The notes: generated from the sequence alone by a model not told the origin. A DNA stretch of 64,000 bases from Budvicia aquatica DSM 5075 = ATCC 35567 (GCF_000427805.1 NZ_KE386585.1:113712-177711); one strand, 5' to 3'. Numbered from the stretch's first letter, positions 18,527 through 30,300 are shown. Translations and numbers: made by a program.

Positions 18527-19900
18527 ATGTCTAAAACATTTAAAATTCTGTCTCCGACAGCCATTTTAGGCTACGGATTCCCTGAAGAAAGCTTTCGTAA
18601 AGCGATGGAAGAGTCGCCTGATTTAATCGCAGTCGATGCCGGATCTTCGGATCCGGGCCCGCACTATCTCGGCGCCGGTAAGCCCTTTACCGACCGTACC
18701 GGCGTAAAACGTGATTTGCGCTATATGATTACCGCCGGCGTTAAAAATAATATTCCGGTGGTTATCGGTACGGCCGGTGGTTCAGGCGCCGCGCCTCATC
18801 TTGAGTGGTGTCGTCAAATCATTTTGGAAATAGCGGCCGAAGAGAAGCTGAGCTTTACTATGGCGCTTATTCCTGCCGATATCGACAAAAAGGTGGTTCA
18901 TCAGGCCCTTGACGATGGCAAAATTCAGTCACTGGACTTCGTCCCTGAATTAACCCATAGCATCATTGATGAGACCACTTATATTGTGGCGCAGATGGGC
19001 ATTGAGCCTTTTCAGGAAGCGCTGGAAGCCGGCGCTCAGGTGGTGCTTGGCGGCCGGGCATATGACCCAGCCTGCTTTGCCGCCCTGCCTATCCTTAAAG
19101 GCTTTGATGAAGGCCTGGCGCTGCACTGCGGCAAAATTCTGGAATGTGCGGCCATTGCTGCTACACCAGGTTCAGGCTCAGACTGCGCCATGGGTATTCT
19201 GGATGAAACCGGCTTTACGCTAAAAACCTTTACGGAAAAGCGCCAGTTTACCGAAACCTCGGCGGCGGCTCATACCCTATATGAGAAGTCAGATCCTTAC
19301 TTCTTGCCGGGCCCCGGTGGCGTATTGAATCTGAGAAACTGTAGTTTCAAAGATGCAGGCCACGGTCAGGTTCGCGTCAGCGGTTCACGCCATGAAGAGA
19401 CACCGTATACCGTGAAGCTGGAAGGTGCTCGCCCTGTCGGTTACCGCACTTTGACCATCGCAGGCACTCGTGATTCCATTATGATCGCCGGCATTGACAA
19501 CATTCTGGTCGAAGTTCGTAAGAGCGTTGAAAAGAACCTGAGCATTAATCCGGATGATGTAAAAATCAATTTCCATCTGTACGGTAAAAATGGCGTGATG
19601 GGGGCAATGGAACCGGAGCCGGATACCACCTCTTATGAGTTGGGTATTTTGCTGGACGTTGTCGCCCCGACTCAAGAGATCGCCGACAGTATTTGTTCAC
19701 TGGCGCGCTCTACCCTGCTCCATTATGGATATGACGGACGTATTGCCACCGCGGGTAACTTAGCGTTCCCGTTCTCCCCTTCTGATATTAGAGTGGGTTT
19801 GGTGTATGAATTCTCAATCTATCACTTAATGGAATATACGCCGGACATCGCGTTTAAATTCTATCTGGAAAAAGTGACACCGGAAGGAGTTGTGGCATGA
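18527..19900 (+). CDS. AtuA-like (DUF1446) protein of the glutamate mutase operon
   Basis: A 457-aa protein of the acyclic terpene utilisation AtuA family (formerly DUF1446), whose biochemistry is not established. Visible family features are AVDAGSSDPGPHYLGAG (about residues 36-52), VVIGTAGGSGAAPHLEW (about 80-96), VVLGGRAYDPACFAALP, ATPGSGSDCAMG and FLPGPGGVLNL. It starts 5 nt after mal and overlaps the DUF4387 gene by 4 nt. Such pairs are seen beside methylaspartate pathways and CoA-linked acid degradation, so a role in handling mesaconate or a derivative is likely; this is inference. Confidence 0.8.
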   Translation: MSKTFKILSPTAILGYGFPEESFRKAMEESPDLIAVDAGSSDPGPHYLGAGKPFTDRTGVKRDLRYMITAGVKNNIPVVIGTAGGSGAAPHLEWCRQIILEIAAEEKLSFTMALIPADIDKKVVHQALDDGKIQSLDFVPELTHSIIDETTYIVAQMGIEPFQEALEAGAQVVLGGRAYDPACFAALPILKGFDEGLALHCGKILECAAIAATPGSGSDCAMGILDETGFTLKTFTEKRQFTETSAAAHTLYEKSDPYFLPGPGGVLNLRNCSFKDAGHGQVRVSGSRHEETPYTVKLEGARPVGYRTLTIAGTRDSIMIAGIDNILVEVRKSVEKNLSINPDDVKINFHLYGKNGVMGAMEPEPDTTSYELGILLDVVAPTQEIADSICSLARSTLLHYGYDGRIATAGNLAFPFSPSDIRVGLVYEFSIYHLMEYTPDIAFKFYLEKVTPEGVVA

Positions 19901-20214
19901 AAAGGTCAATAAGAGAGCTGGCGCGCGTCGTCAGATCTAAAAACGCCGGCCCTTATGAATTAGTTCTGGATATATTATTTAAAGACAGCGAAATATATTC
20001 CAGAATTAAAGAGTCGGAGCAATTTAATAAAGAGCTGATTGCCAAACTTTACAAAATTGAACCGGAGCGGGTTCACAGTATTGTTTGGTTCGACCCTGCT
20101 AATGCCGTGAAGGTTGTTATGCCACGCAGCATTGTTTCGGGGGCTATTGGTGACACCGATGTTTATGGTGCCCAACAGCATGCGCCCTTATTGAAAATTG
20201 AATTTAATATTTAA
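19897..20214 (+). CDS. DUF4387 family protein
   Basis: A 105-aa protein of the DUF4387 family: ELARVVRSKNAGPYELVLDI at the N-terminus and FDPANAVKVVMPR followed by DTDVYGAQQHAPLL at the C-terminus. Function unknown. It is translationally coupled (ATGA overlap) to the AtuA-like gene; in some genomes I recall the two as a fusion, which would indicate two parts of one enzyme. Last gene of the glm operon before an ERIC-like repeat. Confidence 0.8.
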   Translation: MKRSIRELARVVRSKNAGPYELVLDILFKDSEIYSRIKESEQFNKELIAKLYKIEPERVHSIVWFDPANAVKVVMPRSIVSGAIGDTDVYGAQQHAPLLKIEFNI

Positions 20215-20243
20215 CGGTATATTCCGTTTATTCATTATTAAAT

Positions 20244-20304
20244 AGCCCTCAAATAATTCGAGTTGCAGTCAACGCATCTGCAACTTGAAGTATCACGGGT
20301 ATAG
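20244..20304. repeat. ERIC-like short palindromic repeat (copy 2)
   Basis: The arms 20254-20268 and 20278-20292 are inverted repeats matching at 13 of 15 positions with a 9-nt gap, and the right end shares ACTTGAAGTATCA and GGGTATA with copy 1 at 13871-13943. It follows the last gene of the glm operon by 30 nt, so the hairpin may also protect or end the transcript. Confidence 0.55.
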
Positions 20305-20397
20305 AACATAAATTCCAAAAATCACCCGGTGCATTGTTGGCTCAACACGGCTTTGCACCGATTTAGATAAAAATAATAAAGGTACTGTTTTTCTTGT

Positions 20398-20440
20398 TGA
20401 TATATGCCAAAAAAATATTTGGCGTTGTGCCAAGTATCAA
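20398..20440 (+). promoter_or_regulatory. Overlapping inverted repeats upstream of the symporter gene
   Basis: Within about 40 bp lie GCCAAA (20406-20411), TTTGGC (20418-20423) and GCCAA (20429-20433), so the middle arm can pair with either neighbour; TTGATA and TATCAA flank the whole. This could be an operator or a pair of mutually exclusive hairpins in a leader. The rest of the gap 20215-20573 holds the ERIC-like repeat and otherwise AT-rich DNA; a ribosome-binding site just before 20574 is weak. Confidence 0.35.
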
Positions 20441-20573
20441 GGGGATAACAACAATTATTGAATAAGACATTTTACTCAGCTGCCCGGGTTAAAAAACCTT
20501 GGCGCATAAGGGATAAATAATTATTGAATAATCTTAAGAAAATCATACTGACCTACTTATAAATGGAATCAAT

Positions 20574-21935
20574 ATGAAATCAAACAAATTAACCACAATG
20601 ATCGTATTAGGTTTGATAATAGGTATCATTGTTGGATTTGCAGTCAATAATCTGGCCAGCCCAGAAACGGCTGCCACCTATGCGAAAGACATCTCTATTT
20701 TTACCGACATATTTCTACGCTTAATTAAGATGATCATTGCACCATTAATTATTTCAACCTTAGTGGTTGGGATTGCAAAAATGGGCGATGCAAAAACCCT
20801 TGGCCGGGTATTCTCAAAAACGCTGTTTTTATTTATCTGTGCTGCATTTATCTCCATCTTGCTGGGCCTGGTTGTCGTCAACCTGTTAGAGCCGGGTGTA
20901 GGGATTAACTTTGTTGCTGAAGCCGGTGCCACCGTTGCAGGTATCGAACCTGTTCCGTTCTCATTCAAGGTGTTTATCGCTCACGCTATTCCGACCAGTA
21001 TTGTCGATGCGATGGCCCGCAATGAAATTCTACAAATTGTGGTGTTCTCTATCTTTATGGGTATCAGCCTGTCGGCAATCGGTGAAGAAAAAGCGGCTCC
21101 GATTGTTAAAGTACTTGAGTCGCTGGTCCACCTGATGCTGAAATTAACCGGCTATGTCATGCTGTTTGCACCATTAACGGTGTTTGCTGCAATCTCTGCC
21201 ATGATCTCCGAACGTGGTTTAGGGGTTCTGGTCAGTGCCGGTATCTTTATGGCCGAGTTCTATATGACGCTGGCCCTGTTGTGGCTCATCCTGATCGGCT
21301 GCGGCATTATCATTATCGGCCGCTGTACGCTAAGACTGATCAGGGGTATCACTGAGCCTGCGCTGTTGGCATTTACGACATCCAGTTCAGAAGCGGCATT
21401 CCCCGGTACGCTTGAAGCCCTTGAAAAATTCGGTGTCTCAAACAAGATTGCCAGCTTCGTTCTGCCTATCGGTTACTCGTTTAACCTGGTAGGTTCAATG
21501 GCCTACTGCTCATTCGCCGTTATCTTCATTGCCCAAGCCTGTAATATCGAGCTGAGCATGGGTGAACAGGTCACCATGTTGCTGATTCTGATGCTGACAT
21601 CAAAAGGCATGGCCGGTGTTCCTCGTGCCTCGCTGGTGGTTATCGCAGCAACGCTGAACCAGTTCAATATTCCTGAAGCCGGATTAATTCTGCTGATGGG
21701 TGTCGATCCGTTCCTCGATATGGGCCGCTCAGCCACTAACGTCATGAGTAATGCCATCGGTGCAGCTCTGGTTGGTCGCTGGGAAGGTGAGCACTACGGC
21801 GACGGCTGCCGCGGAAGTGCTAAAGAATGCAACCAAGCGGAAGAGGTTAAAGACGTTAAAGACGCTCGAGGTAGCAAAGGAGTTGAGGAAGACGACAGAA
21901 TTCCTCAGTTCGTTACCGAAGCGGAAGCGAAGTAA
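20574..21935 (+). CDS. Dicarboxylate/amino acid:cation symporter (DAACS family)
   Basis: Inner-membrane secondary transporter of the GltP/DctA/GltT family, 453 aa. Features: FLRLIKMIIAPLIISTLVVG (re-entrant region lead), the serine-rich hairpin TSSSEAAFPGTLEALEKFG, SKGMAGVPRASLVV, and the cation/substrate motif DPFLDMGRSATNVMSNAIG. Position right after the glm operon suggests uptake of glutamate for fermentation, though aspartate or a C4/C5 dicarboxylate is equally possible. Unusual is the C-terminal tail of about 50 residues, rich in Glu, Asp and Lys with a near-repeat (EVKDVKDARGSKGVEEDD), probably cytoplasmic. Confidence 0.88.
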   Translation: MKSNKLTTMIVLGLIIGIIVGFAVNNLASPETAATYAKDISIFTDIFLRLIKMIIAPLIISTLVVGIAKMGDAKTLGRVFSKTLFLFICAAFISILLGLVVVNLLEPGVGINFVAEAGATVAGIEPVPFSFKVFIAHAIPTSIVDAMARNEILQIVVFSIFMGISLSAIGEEKAAPIVKVLESLVHLMLKLTGYVMLFAPLTVFAAISAMISERGLGVLVSAGIFMAEFYMTLALLWLILIGCGIIIIGRCTLRLIRGITEPALLAFTTSSSEAAFPGTLEALEKFGVSNKIASFVLPIGYSFNLVGSMAYCSFAVIFIAQACNIELSMGEQVTMLLILMLTSKGMAGVPRASLVVIAATLNQFNIPEAGLILLMGVDPFLDMGRSATNVMSNAIGAALVGRWEGEHYGDGCRGSAKECNQAEEVKDVKDARGSKGVEEDDRIPQFVTEAEAK

Positions 21936-21975
21936 AAGCCCTGCCGGATTTTTGGTTTGGCTTTAGCGTAAAAAC

Positions 21976-22007
21976 GTAAGGCGTATAACTTTGGTTATGC
22001 GCCTTAC
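21976..22007. terminator. Strong stem-loop after the symporter gene
   Basis: GTAAGGCGTATAAC and GTTATGCGCCTTAC form a 14-bp stem (one G-U wobble) closed by a 4-nt loop, 40 nt after the symporter stop. There is no T-run on the plus-strand side, but on the minus strand it would be followed by GTTTTTA. It may act as a terminator or 3' stabiliser. Confidence 0.5.
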
Positions 22008-22541
22008 ATATAAATAACGGAGTGAATTTTGAGCGCGGTAATAATTTAATCATTCTTAATTAAATTATTATTTAGTGTTATTTAATTAGCTTAGTAGAAT
22101 CGATAAATTAACCACTCAGACACATAACTCCCCCACCATTTTAAATCCTCATGCAATAAAAATTGGTTTTTGATAAGTTTTTTGTATTTTCACCATCGAT
22201 TTATCATGCAAAAAGAAGCTTCTTATAACCTGTAAAATATACCAGTAAAAAATATTTTAAAATCAAAATAACCCATTGAACAAAAAGACCAAAATCAGAC
22301 AAAAAACAGATCAACCAGAGTAAATAAACCACAAAGCCAGTTTAAAATACCAATAAAATTTAAATAAAAAAATTAAACACCGGTTTATTTTTCGTGGAAT
22401 TAAATGAAAGAAACAAAAAAAACATAATTATGGAAACTATCGATCGAAATTATTTTCTTAAACCACTTAAATACTCATGGACAATAAATAATCTCTTCTA
22501 TATTTTACGCGCATTAAAACTAGAGTCGCCATGGAAGAGCT
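22008..22541. other. AT-rich promoter region of the CDI locus
   Basis: About 530 bp with many A and T runs and no plausible gene on either strand. It must hold the promoter of cdiB. Base composition is far more AT-rich than the genes on both sides, as is often seen before horizontally spread surface-protein loci. I cannot pick a promoter with confidence. Confidence 0.5.
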
Positions 22542-24269
22542 ATGCCAATCAGACTAGGACCTCATTTATTTAATAATAATGATTACAAGAAACAGTTAAC
22601 CACATCCTTATTATTCTTTATACCTATTATGGGGTATTCCGCATCAGATCTTAATCAGATTAGCGATCGGCAAATTATTCATCAGCAAGAACGCCAAAAG
22701 GCATTAGAAGAACAGCTATCGCCGGAAACACCGGATATCAGAATTAAGTTGCCTTCAGGTAGTTCTGACATTGATGAATTTCCGGTAGAAACCCCGTGCT
22801 TTCCTATCGACAAAGTTGAACTCAGCGGCAGCAAATTTTTAACAGACTGGTTATTACTTAAAAACATTGCCAAGCAGGGAAATAATCAGTGTTTAGGTGG
22901 AGAGGGAATTAACCTGCTGATGAGTGCGGTGCAAAACCGCATTATTGAGCGCGGTTATGTGACCACTCGCGTACTCGCGCCACCTCAAGATCTATCCTCA
23001 GGTATATTAAAACTTCAGATCCTTGAAGGACGCGTCAGTAACATTACTTTGACTCCCGATAGCGATACCTATATCAGAATGTTTAATACCCTTCCCAGCG
23101 CTGAAGGCGATCGCCTGAACCTGAGAGATATTGAGCAAGGGCTAGAAAACCTAAAGCGCATTCCTACCGCTCAGGCTGATATTCAGCTTGTTCCCGGTGA
23201 ACAGCCGGGAGAGACCGAGCTGGCAGTAAGTTGGAAACAGGCACGCCACTGGCGATTAGGTGCCTCGTTAGACGACTCTGGTACGGTGAGTACCGGTCGC
23301 TATCAGGGCGGAGTTACCCTGTATTTGGATAACCCACTTTCCATCAACGATACATTTTATATTTCCGGTGGTCATGACCTACAGGGAAGAGGCGAACGCG
23401 GAACCAGAAACTACACCGCCCACTACTCTATTCCTTATGAATACTGGACTTTTGGCGTAACCACCAGCTCTTATAACTATCATCAAACGGTAGCCGGCCT
23501 GATTGAAAACTATAAGTACAGCGGTGACAGCAATAACCTGACCTTAAGCGCCAGTCGTTTAATTCATCGCAATGCGACACAAAAAACCACCCTGACCTAT
23601 GACGTCTTAATCAAAGACTCAAAAAACTACATTAACGATACCGAAATCAACGTTCAGCGCAGAAATACTTCAGCATGGCGTTTAGGCTTACAGCATCGCC
23701 ACTATATTAGTACTGCAACGCTGGACGCAGGAATTACCTATCAACAAGGTACCCGCTGGTTTGGTGCCCAACCGGCACCGGAAGAGTACACAGGCCAGGC
23801 GACAGCGCTGAGCAAAATAACCCAACTTTCAGCAAATCTGGACGTTCCGTTCAGCCTGCTCGGCCAACAGTTTAGCTATCGGACCCAATACCAACGCCAG
23901 CTCTCTTCATCTACCGCCCTGACCTCTCAAGACCGTTTTTCTATCGGCGGGCGTTGGTCAGTCAGAGGCTATGACGGTGAGCTTAGCTTATCGGCAGACA
24001 GAGGCTGGTATACCCGCAATGAACTGGCGTGGAAGATGCCGGAACCCGTACAAAATCACGAATTCTATCTTGGGCTGGATTACGGAGAAGTCGGCGGAAG
24101 AGGCAGCGATTATATATTGGGTAAACATTTGGCCGGCGCGGTCACCGGTTTCAGAGGCTACGTGTTTAACACCAGCTATGACGTATTCGCCGGTATTCCG
24201 ACTTCAAAACCGGATGGGTTCCAGACCGACCCGGTTACGCTTGGGTTTAATCTTAACTGGCAGTATTAA
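22542..24269 (+). CDS. cdiB: TpsB/CdiB outer-membrane transporter
   Basis: Two-partner secretion transporter (575 aa) that exports the large protein encoded next. After an N-terminal hydrophobic stretch ([13 protein letters not shown]) comes a Gln/Glu-rich segment, two POTRA domains (from about residue 85, [16 protein letters not shown], and [13 protein letters not shown]), then a 16-strand-type barrel. The lid-loop motif VRGYDGE (R475-G-Y-D-G479) is intact and the protein ends in an aromatic residue (Tyr), as outer-membrane proteins do. The N-terminus before the hydrophobic stretch is long and may start at a later codon. Confidence 0.93.
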   Translation: MPIRLGPHLFNNNDYKKQLTTSLLFFIPIMGYSASDLNQISDRQIIHQQERQKALEEQLSPETPDIRIKLPSGSSDIDEFPVETPCFPIDKVELSGSKFLTDWLLLKNIAKQGNNQCLGGEGINLLMSAVQNRIIERGYVTTRVLAPPQDLSSGILKLQILEGRVSNITLTPDSDTYIRMFNTLPSAEGDRLNLRDIEQGLENLKRIPTAQADIQLVPGEQPGETELAVSWKQARHWRLGASLDDSGTVSTGRYQGGVTLYLDNPLSINDTFYISGGHDLQGRGERGTRNYTAHYSIPYEYWTFGVTTSSYNYHQTVAGLIENYKYSGDSNNLTLSASRLIHRNATQKTTLTYDVLIKDSKNYINDTEINVQRRNTSAWRLGLQHRHYISTATLDAGITYQQGTRWFGAQPAPEEYTGQATALSKITQLSANLDVPFSLLGQQFSYRTQYQRQLSSSTALTSQDRFSIGGRWSVRGYDGELSLSADRGWYTRNELAWKMPEPVQNHEFYLGLDYGEVGGRGSDYILGKHLAGAVTGFRGYVFNTSYDVFAGIPTSKPDGFQTDPVTLGFNLNWQY

Positions 24270-24351
24270 GCCTCCGAAATCAGTCATTTCGGCAGGCTAA
24301 CTTAACTAAAACAACTAAAAACAAATAACCTATTTTAGAAATGGATATCAC

Positions 24352-27300
24352 ATGAATAAGAACCTCTATCGCATCGTATTCAATAAAGCCCGCGGCATGA
24401 TGATGGTTGTACCTGAAATTGCAGGTACTCACTGTACGGGTTCAACGACCGCCGGTAGCGGGCATAGGTTAAGCCAACTGATAGCCGGTATTTCTCCGTT
24501 GACGCTATTCACCAGTCTGGCTCTGGGGTTAATGAGCGTAAGCTTACCCGCTAATGCAAATATTATTGCTGACAAAAATGCCCCCGGCAATCAGCAGCCG
24601 ACGGTTATCAACAGCGGTAATGGCACGCCACAGGTCAATATACAAACGCCGAGCGCCGGTGGTGTATCTCGTAATACCTACTCTCAGTTTGATGTCGACC
24701 AGCGCGGTGCCATTCTGAATAACGCCAATGCGCCGACCAATACCCAACTTGGCGGATATGTGGCAGGTAACCCTTGGCTGGCCAAAGGCGAAGCCAAAAT
24801 TATTCTCAATGAAGTTAATTCACGAGATCCCAGTAAATTAAACGGATATATTGAAGTTGCGGGCAAAAAAGCACAGGTCGTTATTGCTAACCCGGCAGGC
24901 ATTACCTGCGATGGCTGCGGATTTATCAATGCCAATCGCGCCACCCTGACCACAGGTACACCCGTTATCAATAACGGCAATCTGGAAGGTTATACCGTCC
25001 AGCAGGGAAAAATTATTGTTCAGGGCAAAGGATTAGACAGCAGCCAACAGGACTATACCGATCTGATAGCCCGTTCAGTTGATGTCAATGCCGGTATCTG
25101 GGCTAACGAACTCAAGGTTGTGACAGGTAAAAATAAGGTTAGCGCCGATGCCAAACAGATTGAAAAACTGGGCAATAGTGATGCTGACAGCCCGCAGTTT
25201 TCAGTTGACGTTGCCGCCCTTGGCGGCATGTATGCCAACAGTATCCATCTGATCGGTACTGAAAACGGTGTCGGAGTTCGTAATGCCGGAACTATTGGTA
25301 CTCAGGCCGGCTCAGTGGTAGTGACCGCTGACGGGCGCATTGTCAATAGTGGTACGATAAGCAGTGCGCAAAACTTGCAAATCACTACCGCTCAAGACCT
25401 GTCTAATAACGGTACGCTGTACGGTAAAAATGATATCCAGATCAATGCTCAGGGCGATATCGCCAATCTTGGTGCTGGACAAATTGGAGCCAACGGTCAT
25501 ATCAATGTAACAGCTCAGGGTGGTCTGACTAATCAAGGTACCCTTGCCGCCGATGGCAAAACGTCGGTTACCAGTCGCCGCGGTATGAATAACAGCGGTA
25601 CGATATCTTCCGGGCAAAACCTGACGCTTTCGGCCAGCAGCATAGATAACAGTGGCGCATTACAAAGCAAGGGCCCTACGACCATCAATACACCGGGGTA
25701 CTTTAACAGTACCGCTGGTTCTAAAATTATCAGCAGTGGTTTTTTAAGTATAGACAGCGGTGATTGGCTGACCAGTTACGCCACCGTCTATTCGACTAAC
25801 GGTGCCACATTCAGTAGCAAAAATGCCCTGTTTAACGGCGGGGCTATCGATGCCGGTTTAGGGGTATCCTTGACGGCCAGCCATATCACCAACGCTGGCT
25901 CAATTTACGGCGGTGGTGACACCCAACTGCTGAGCCAAAGCGATCTTATTAATAGCGGAACCATCGGCTCTGACGGCAATATCACGCTGAGCACTCCCGG
26001 CAATTTTTCCAGCAGCAATACTATTCACGGTAAAGGCCAACTTTGGCTTAACGCTGGCGGTAATGTCACCAATGGCGGAACCTTGGCAGCAGACAGTGGA
26101 TTGACGCTCACCACGCCGGGCACGCTAAACAACACCGGTACGTTGTACAGCAAAGGAGGCCTATGGGTGACAGCAAATAGTGCCGTCACCAACTATGGTT
26201 CAATGGGGGCTGACGGCGAACTGAGCCTGAGTACTTATGGCTCGTTGTTTAACAACCAGACTCTCTACGGCACTGGCCAAACTACGATTACCGCCAACGG
26301 TGAGATCACCAATAACGGCGTGATCGGCACTGACAGTAATCTAACCCTGACCACGCAAAATGCACTGCAAAACGGCAGTACGATTTATGCCAAAGGAAAT
26401 ATAACCATTAGCGCCAGCGGTGCAGTGACCAACGGCGGGACTATCGGAGCAGATCGTGACCTGTCGCTGACCACCGGAGGCAATTTGCTGAATAATGGCA
26501 CCCTATATAGCCAGGGTGCAGGAAAATACCGCACTGACGGTAGCTTCATCAATAACAACTTACTGCGCAGTGAAAATACATTACTGATCGATGCTCAGGG
26601 CAATATCCTAAACGAAGCAGATATCTTCGCCTTAGCGGGGCTTAACCTGAGCTCAGGGCAGAATATCGATAATCATGCACAATTGTACAGCGGTGCCACT
26701 TTCAGTCTGTATGCCACCGGAAATATCACCAATACCGCCACGCTCGCTTCATTAAGTAATATGATCCTGTCAGCGAACAGTTTTAGTCACGCCAATAGCG
26801 CATTGTTAGCCGCCGGTGTACAAAGCAACGGTCAGTTGGCACCAAGCGGTGGCATCACTATCAACGTTGCACAGTCGGCCAGCTTATTGGGCCAAACCAT
26901 CGCAGCTGGCGAACTGAATGTTGATGCGAACGGTATTAATCTGGCCGATGCACAGGTTAGTACCGGAGCCATGAGCTTGCAGGCCCACGGTGGCGGTGTA
27001 AACGCTGACCGTAGTCAGATCTACGTTAATAACGTCCTAAACGCCAATACCACCAGCCACTGGAGCAATCTCGGCGGCAAAGTGTATGCAGGTGAAATCA
27101 ATCTAAATGCGGCATCGCTCACCAATGATGCCGCTGGTGAAATCAGCGCACAGTCCACAAAAATTACGCTTAGCAATACCCTGAGCAACCGCGGGCTGAT
27201 TGATGGCCAACTGACCCGACTACAGGCCGCTCAAATCGATAACTACGGCACCGGTCGCATTTACGGTACATGGTTGGGGCTACAGGCCGATACCATTAAT

Positions 27301-30300
27301 AACCGAGAAGAGAATGGCACCGCCGCGACCATTGCCGGGCGTGAAACGCTGGATATTGGCGCTGGCGTGCTGAATAACTACACCCACTCGCTGATATTCA
27401 GCGGTGGCAATATGTCGATTGGCCGGTGGCTGGATGATAACGGCAACGCCACCGGGATGGGTTCTGTGTTGAATAACCATAGTGCGACGATTGAAGCGCT
27501 GGGCAATCTACAGCTGTCGACAAGGCTGATTAATAACGTCAATGACCACTTTTTGACCGAGTTTAGGGTAGTGTCGCAGGAAAGCATTCTTGAATATGGA
27601 ATGAATGCCCGCGCTCAGCATTATTCTCCTGACGAAGTGAGCTTTACTTACTATGGCAATGATATCTCCGTACTGCATACGCCTGACGGTGTGAGCGATG
27701 ACTACTACACGTTCAACTATGTCCGAACCACGCAGGAAAACGTCATCACCGAAACCGACCCAGCGAAAATTTTATCCGGCGGTAATCTGCTTATCACCGC
27801 AGACACGGTGAATAACGATAAAAGCCAAATCGTGGCCGGCAACACGTTGAATATTGTCGCCAACACACTGAATAACACCGAAATCACCGGCACCCGCATC
27901 ATTAGTGAGCGGGGGCCGATGATACATTATTATCCAACGCCGATTGGAGGCAAAAAGGTTCAAGGGCATCACGAATATTATTATTCTCCGGCGGATGTCT
28001 ATCAAAACATCACGCTAAAAGCCTCTGAAACCGTGGGCAACACCCAGCCTAATGGCAGCGGTGCGTCCATTGCCGAGCGCCAGGAAGGTAACCTGCCGAG
28101 CGGTGGTACTAATGGGATCAGTATTGACCGGGTCAATATTCAGCTACCGGGCATGACCGACGTTAGTGTGGTCACTCGCCCACCGAGTATGAATATCGCC
28201 TTACCTAATGCCAGCCTGTACAAAATCAATCCGGCGGTAGGCGGCCAGTATCTGGTTGAAACCGATCCGAAATTTACAAATTACAAAAAGTGGCTGGGCT
28301 CGGACTATATGACCAGTCTGGTGAAGTCTGACCCGAATAACGTCTTTAAACGTTTAGGTGATGGTTTTTATGAACAACAGCTTATTCGCGACCAGATTAT
28401 CAGTCTGACCGGACAGCGTTACCTCAGTGGTTATGCCGACGATGAAGAACAGTTCAAAGCCTTGATGAACAACGGCGTGGCCTTTGCTGAAAAATACAAC
28501 CTGTCGCTGGGCGTTGCCCTCACGTCAGAGCAGATGGCTAATTTAACCAGTGATATTGTCTGGATGGTCAGTCGTGAAGTGACGTTGGCCGACGGCTCCA
28601 AGCAAACCGTTCTGGTGCCGCAGGTTTACGCCATGATTAAACCGCAGGATATTGACAGCAACGGTGCTCTGCTGGCCGGTAAGCAAGTCGGGCTGCAATT
28701 AACCGGTGATATGGTCAATCAGGGGCGTATTCTAGCGGGTGATAAGCTAAGCGTGCTGGCGCAGAATATCCAGAATCTGGGCGGCAATATCAGCGGTGCC
28801 AATGTGATGCTGGCAGCCCATAACGATATCAATAATATCGGCGGGCTAATGCAGGCCAACGATAGCCTGAGCCTAAAGGCCGGGCACGATATTAATATCA
28901 CCACCACCACTAACCACAATGAAAAAGGCGGAACCAACAGTTCGTCCCATACCAATATTAATCAGGTCGGTGTGCTGTCAGTGATTAACGATAACGGTAG
29001 CCTGTCGCTCTCATCGGGTAACGATATTAATCTGACAGCCGCGCTGATTTCTAACGCGGGCAAAAACAGTGATACCACCCTCTCGGCCGGTAACGACCTG
29101 AATATGAATACAGTGACCACTGCCCAGCAGCGGGACTATATCACGGCCAGTAAAAACGGCTCGCGTAAAGAGGCCAGTTCGCAGGATATCGGTACTCAGA
29201 TTAGCGGTGGCGGCAATGTCACTCTGGTGGCGAAAAACGATATCAATGCCAAAGCCGCCCACGTGGTGGCTGAAGGTCAGTTGGCGGTGGTCGCCGGTAA
29301 CGATATTAATATTACCGCCGGTCAGTCGACCGACTATGTGGACAGTACCAGTAAATCCACCAGCCGCAGCGGTATGACCAAGACCGTCACCGAAAAACGC
29401 GTGGTGCATGATGTCACTTCAGCAGAAAGCAGCAACTTCAGCGGTGATACCGTGCTGATGAATGCCGGGCACGACCTGCGCGTTGAAGGCAGTCAGGTGA
29501 CCAGCACCAATGATATGGCTCTGCATGCCGGTAACGATCTGGCGCTGACCTCAGCTGAAGAGCATCAATATGATATGGAAATGGTGCGCAAGAAAAAGAC
29601 CGGTCTAATGAGCTCCGGTGGTATCGGCGTGACCTATGGCAAGATAGATGAAAAATCGACCAATACCACTCACCGTACTACCCAGTTGGCCAGTACGGTA
29701 GGCAGTACTGAGGGTAACGTAACCTTAAGTGCCGGTAATAATCTGGCCATTAAAGGCGCAGATGTTATTGCACAAAACGATATCAGCCTCACCGGCAAGA
29801 ACGTATCGGTAGAGTCGGTTGAAAACCAAACCAATATGAAAGATCTGTATGAGCGCAAGCAGAGCGGTGTAACGGTCGCCCTTTCCGGTGCGGCAGGCAG
29901 CGCGTTAAATGCCGCGGTCACTCAGGCCAAGCAGGCTCAGGAAAGCAACGATAGTAAAGTTAAAGCTCTGCAAGAGATCAAAGCTGCCCTGTCGGTAGTT
30001 CAGGCCATTCAGGCAATGAATATGGTGCCGGATGGTAATGACGGCTATGTGGGTATCAGTATTTCCGGCGGTACGCAGGTTACTAAGTCAGAAACCAATA
30101 CTGATATCAGGGCAGCGCAGAGCTCAACGCTGTCTGCCGGTAATAATATATCCATTAAGGCTACCGGCTCCGGCGAAAAAGGCGTAGACGGCGACATCTT
30201 TATCAAAGGCAGTGCTATTAATGCCGGCAATGACATCACGTTGGATGCTAACCGCGACGTGACTATTATCGCCGCTGCCAATACCCAACAAACCGACAGT

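Noticed and set aside
25300..30100. Many repeated GGT AAC GAT-like and AAC AAC GGT-like units, suggesting a tandem-repeat array
   Set aside because: They encode the beta-helix and hemagglutinin repeats of CdiA and are explained by the protein.
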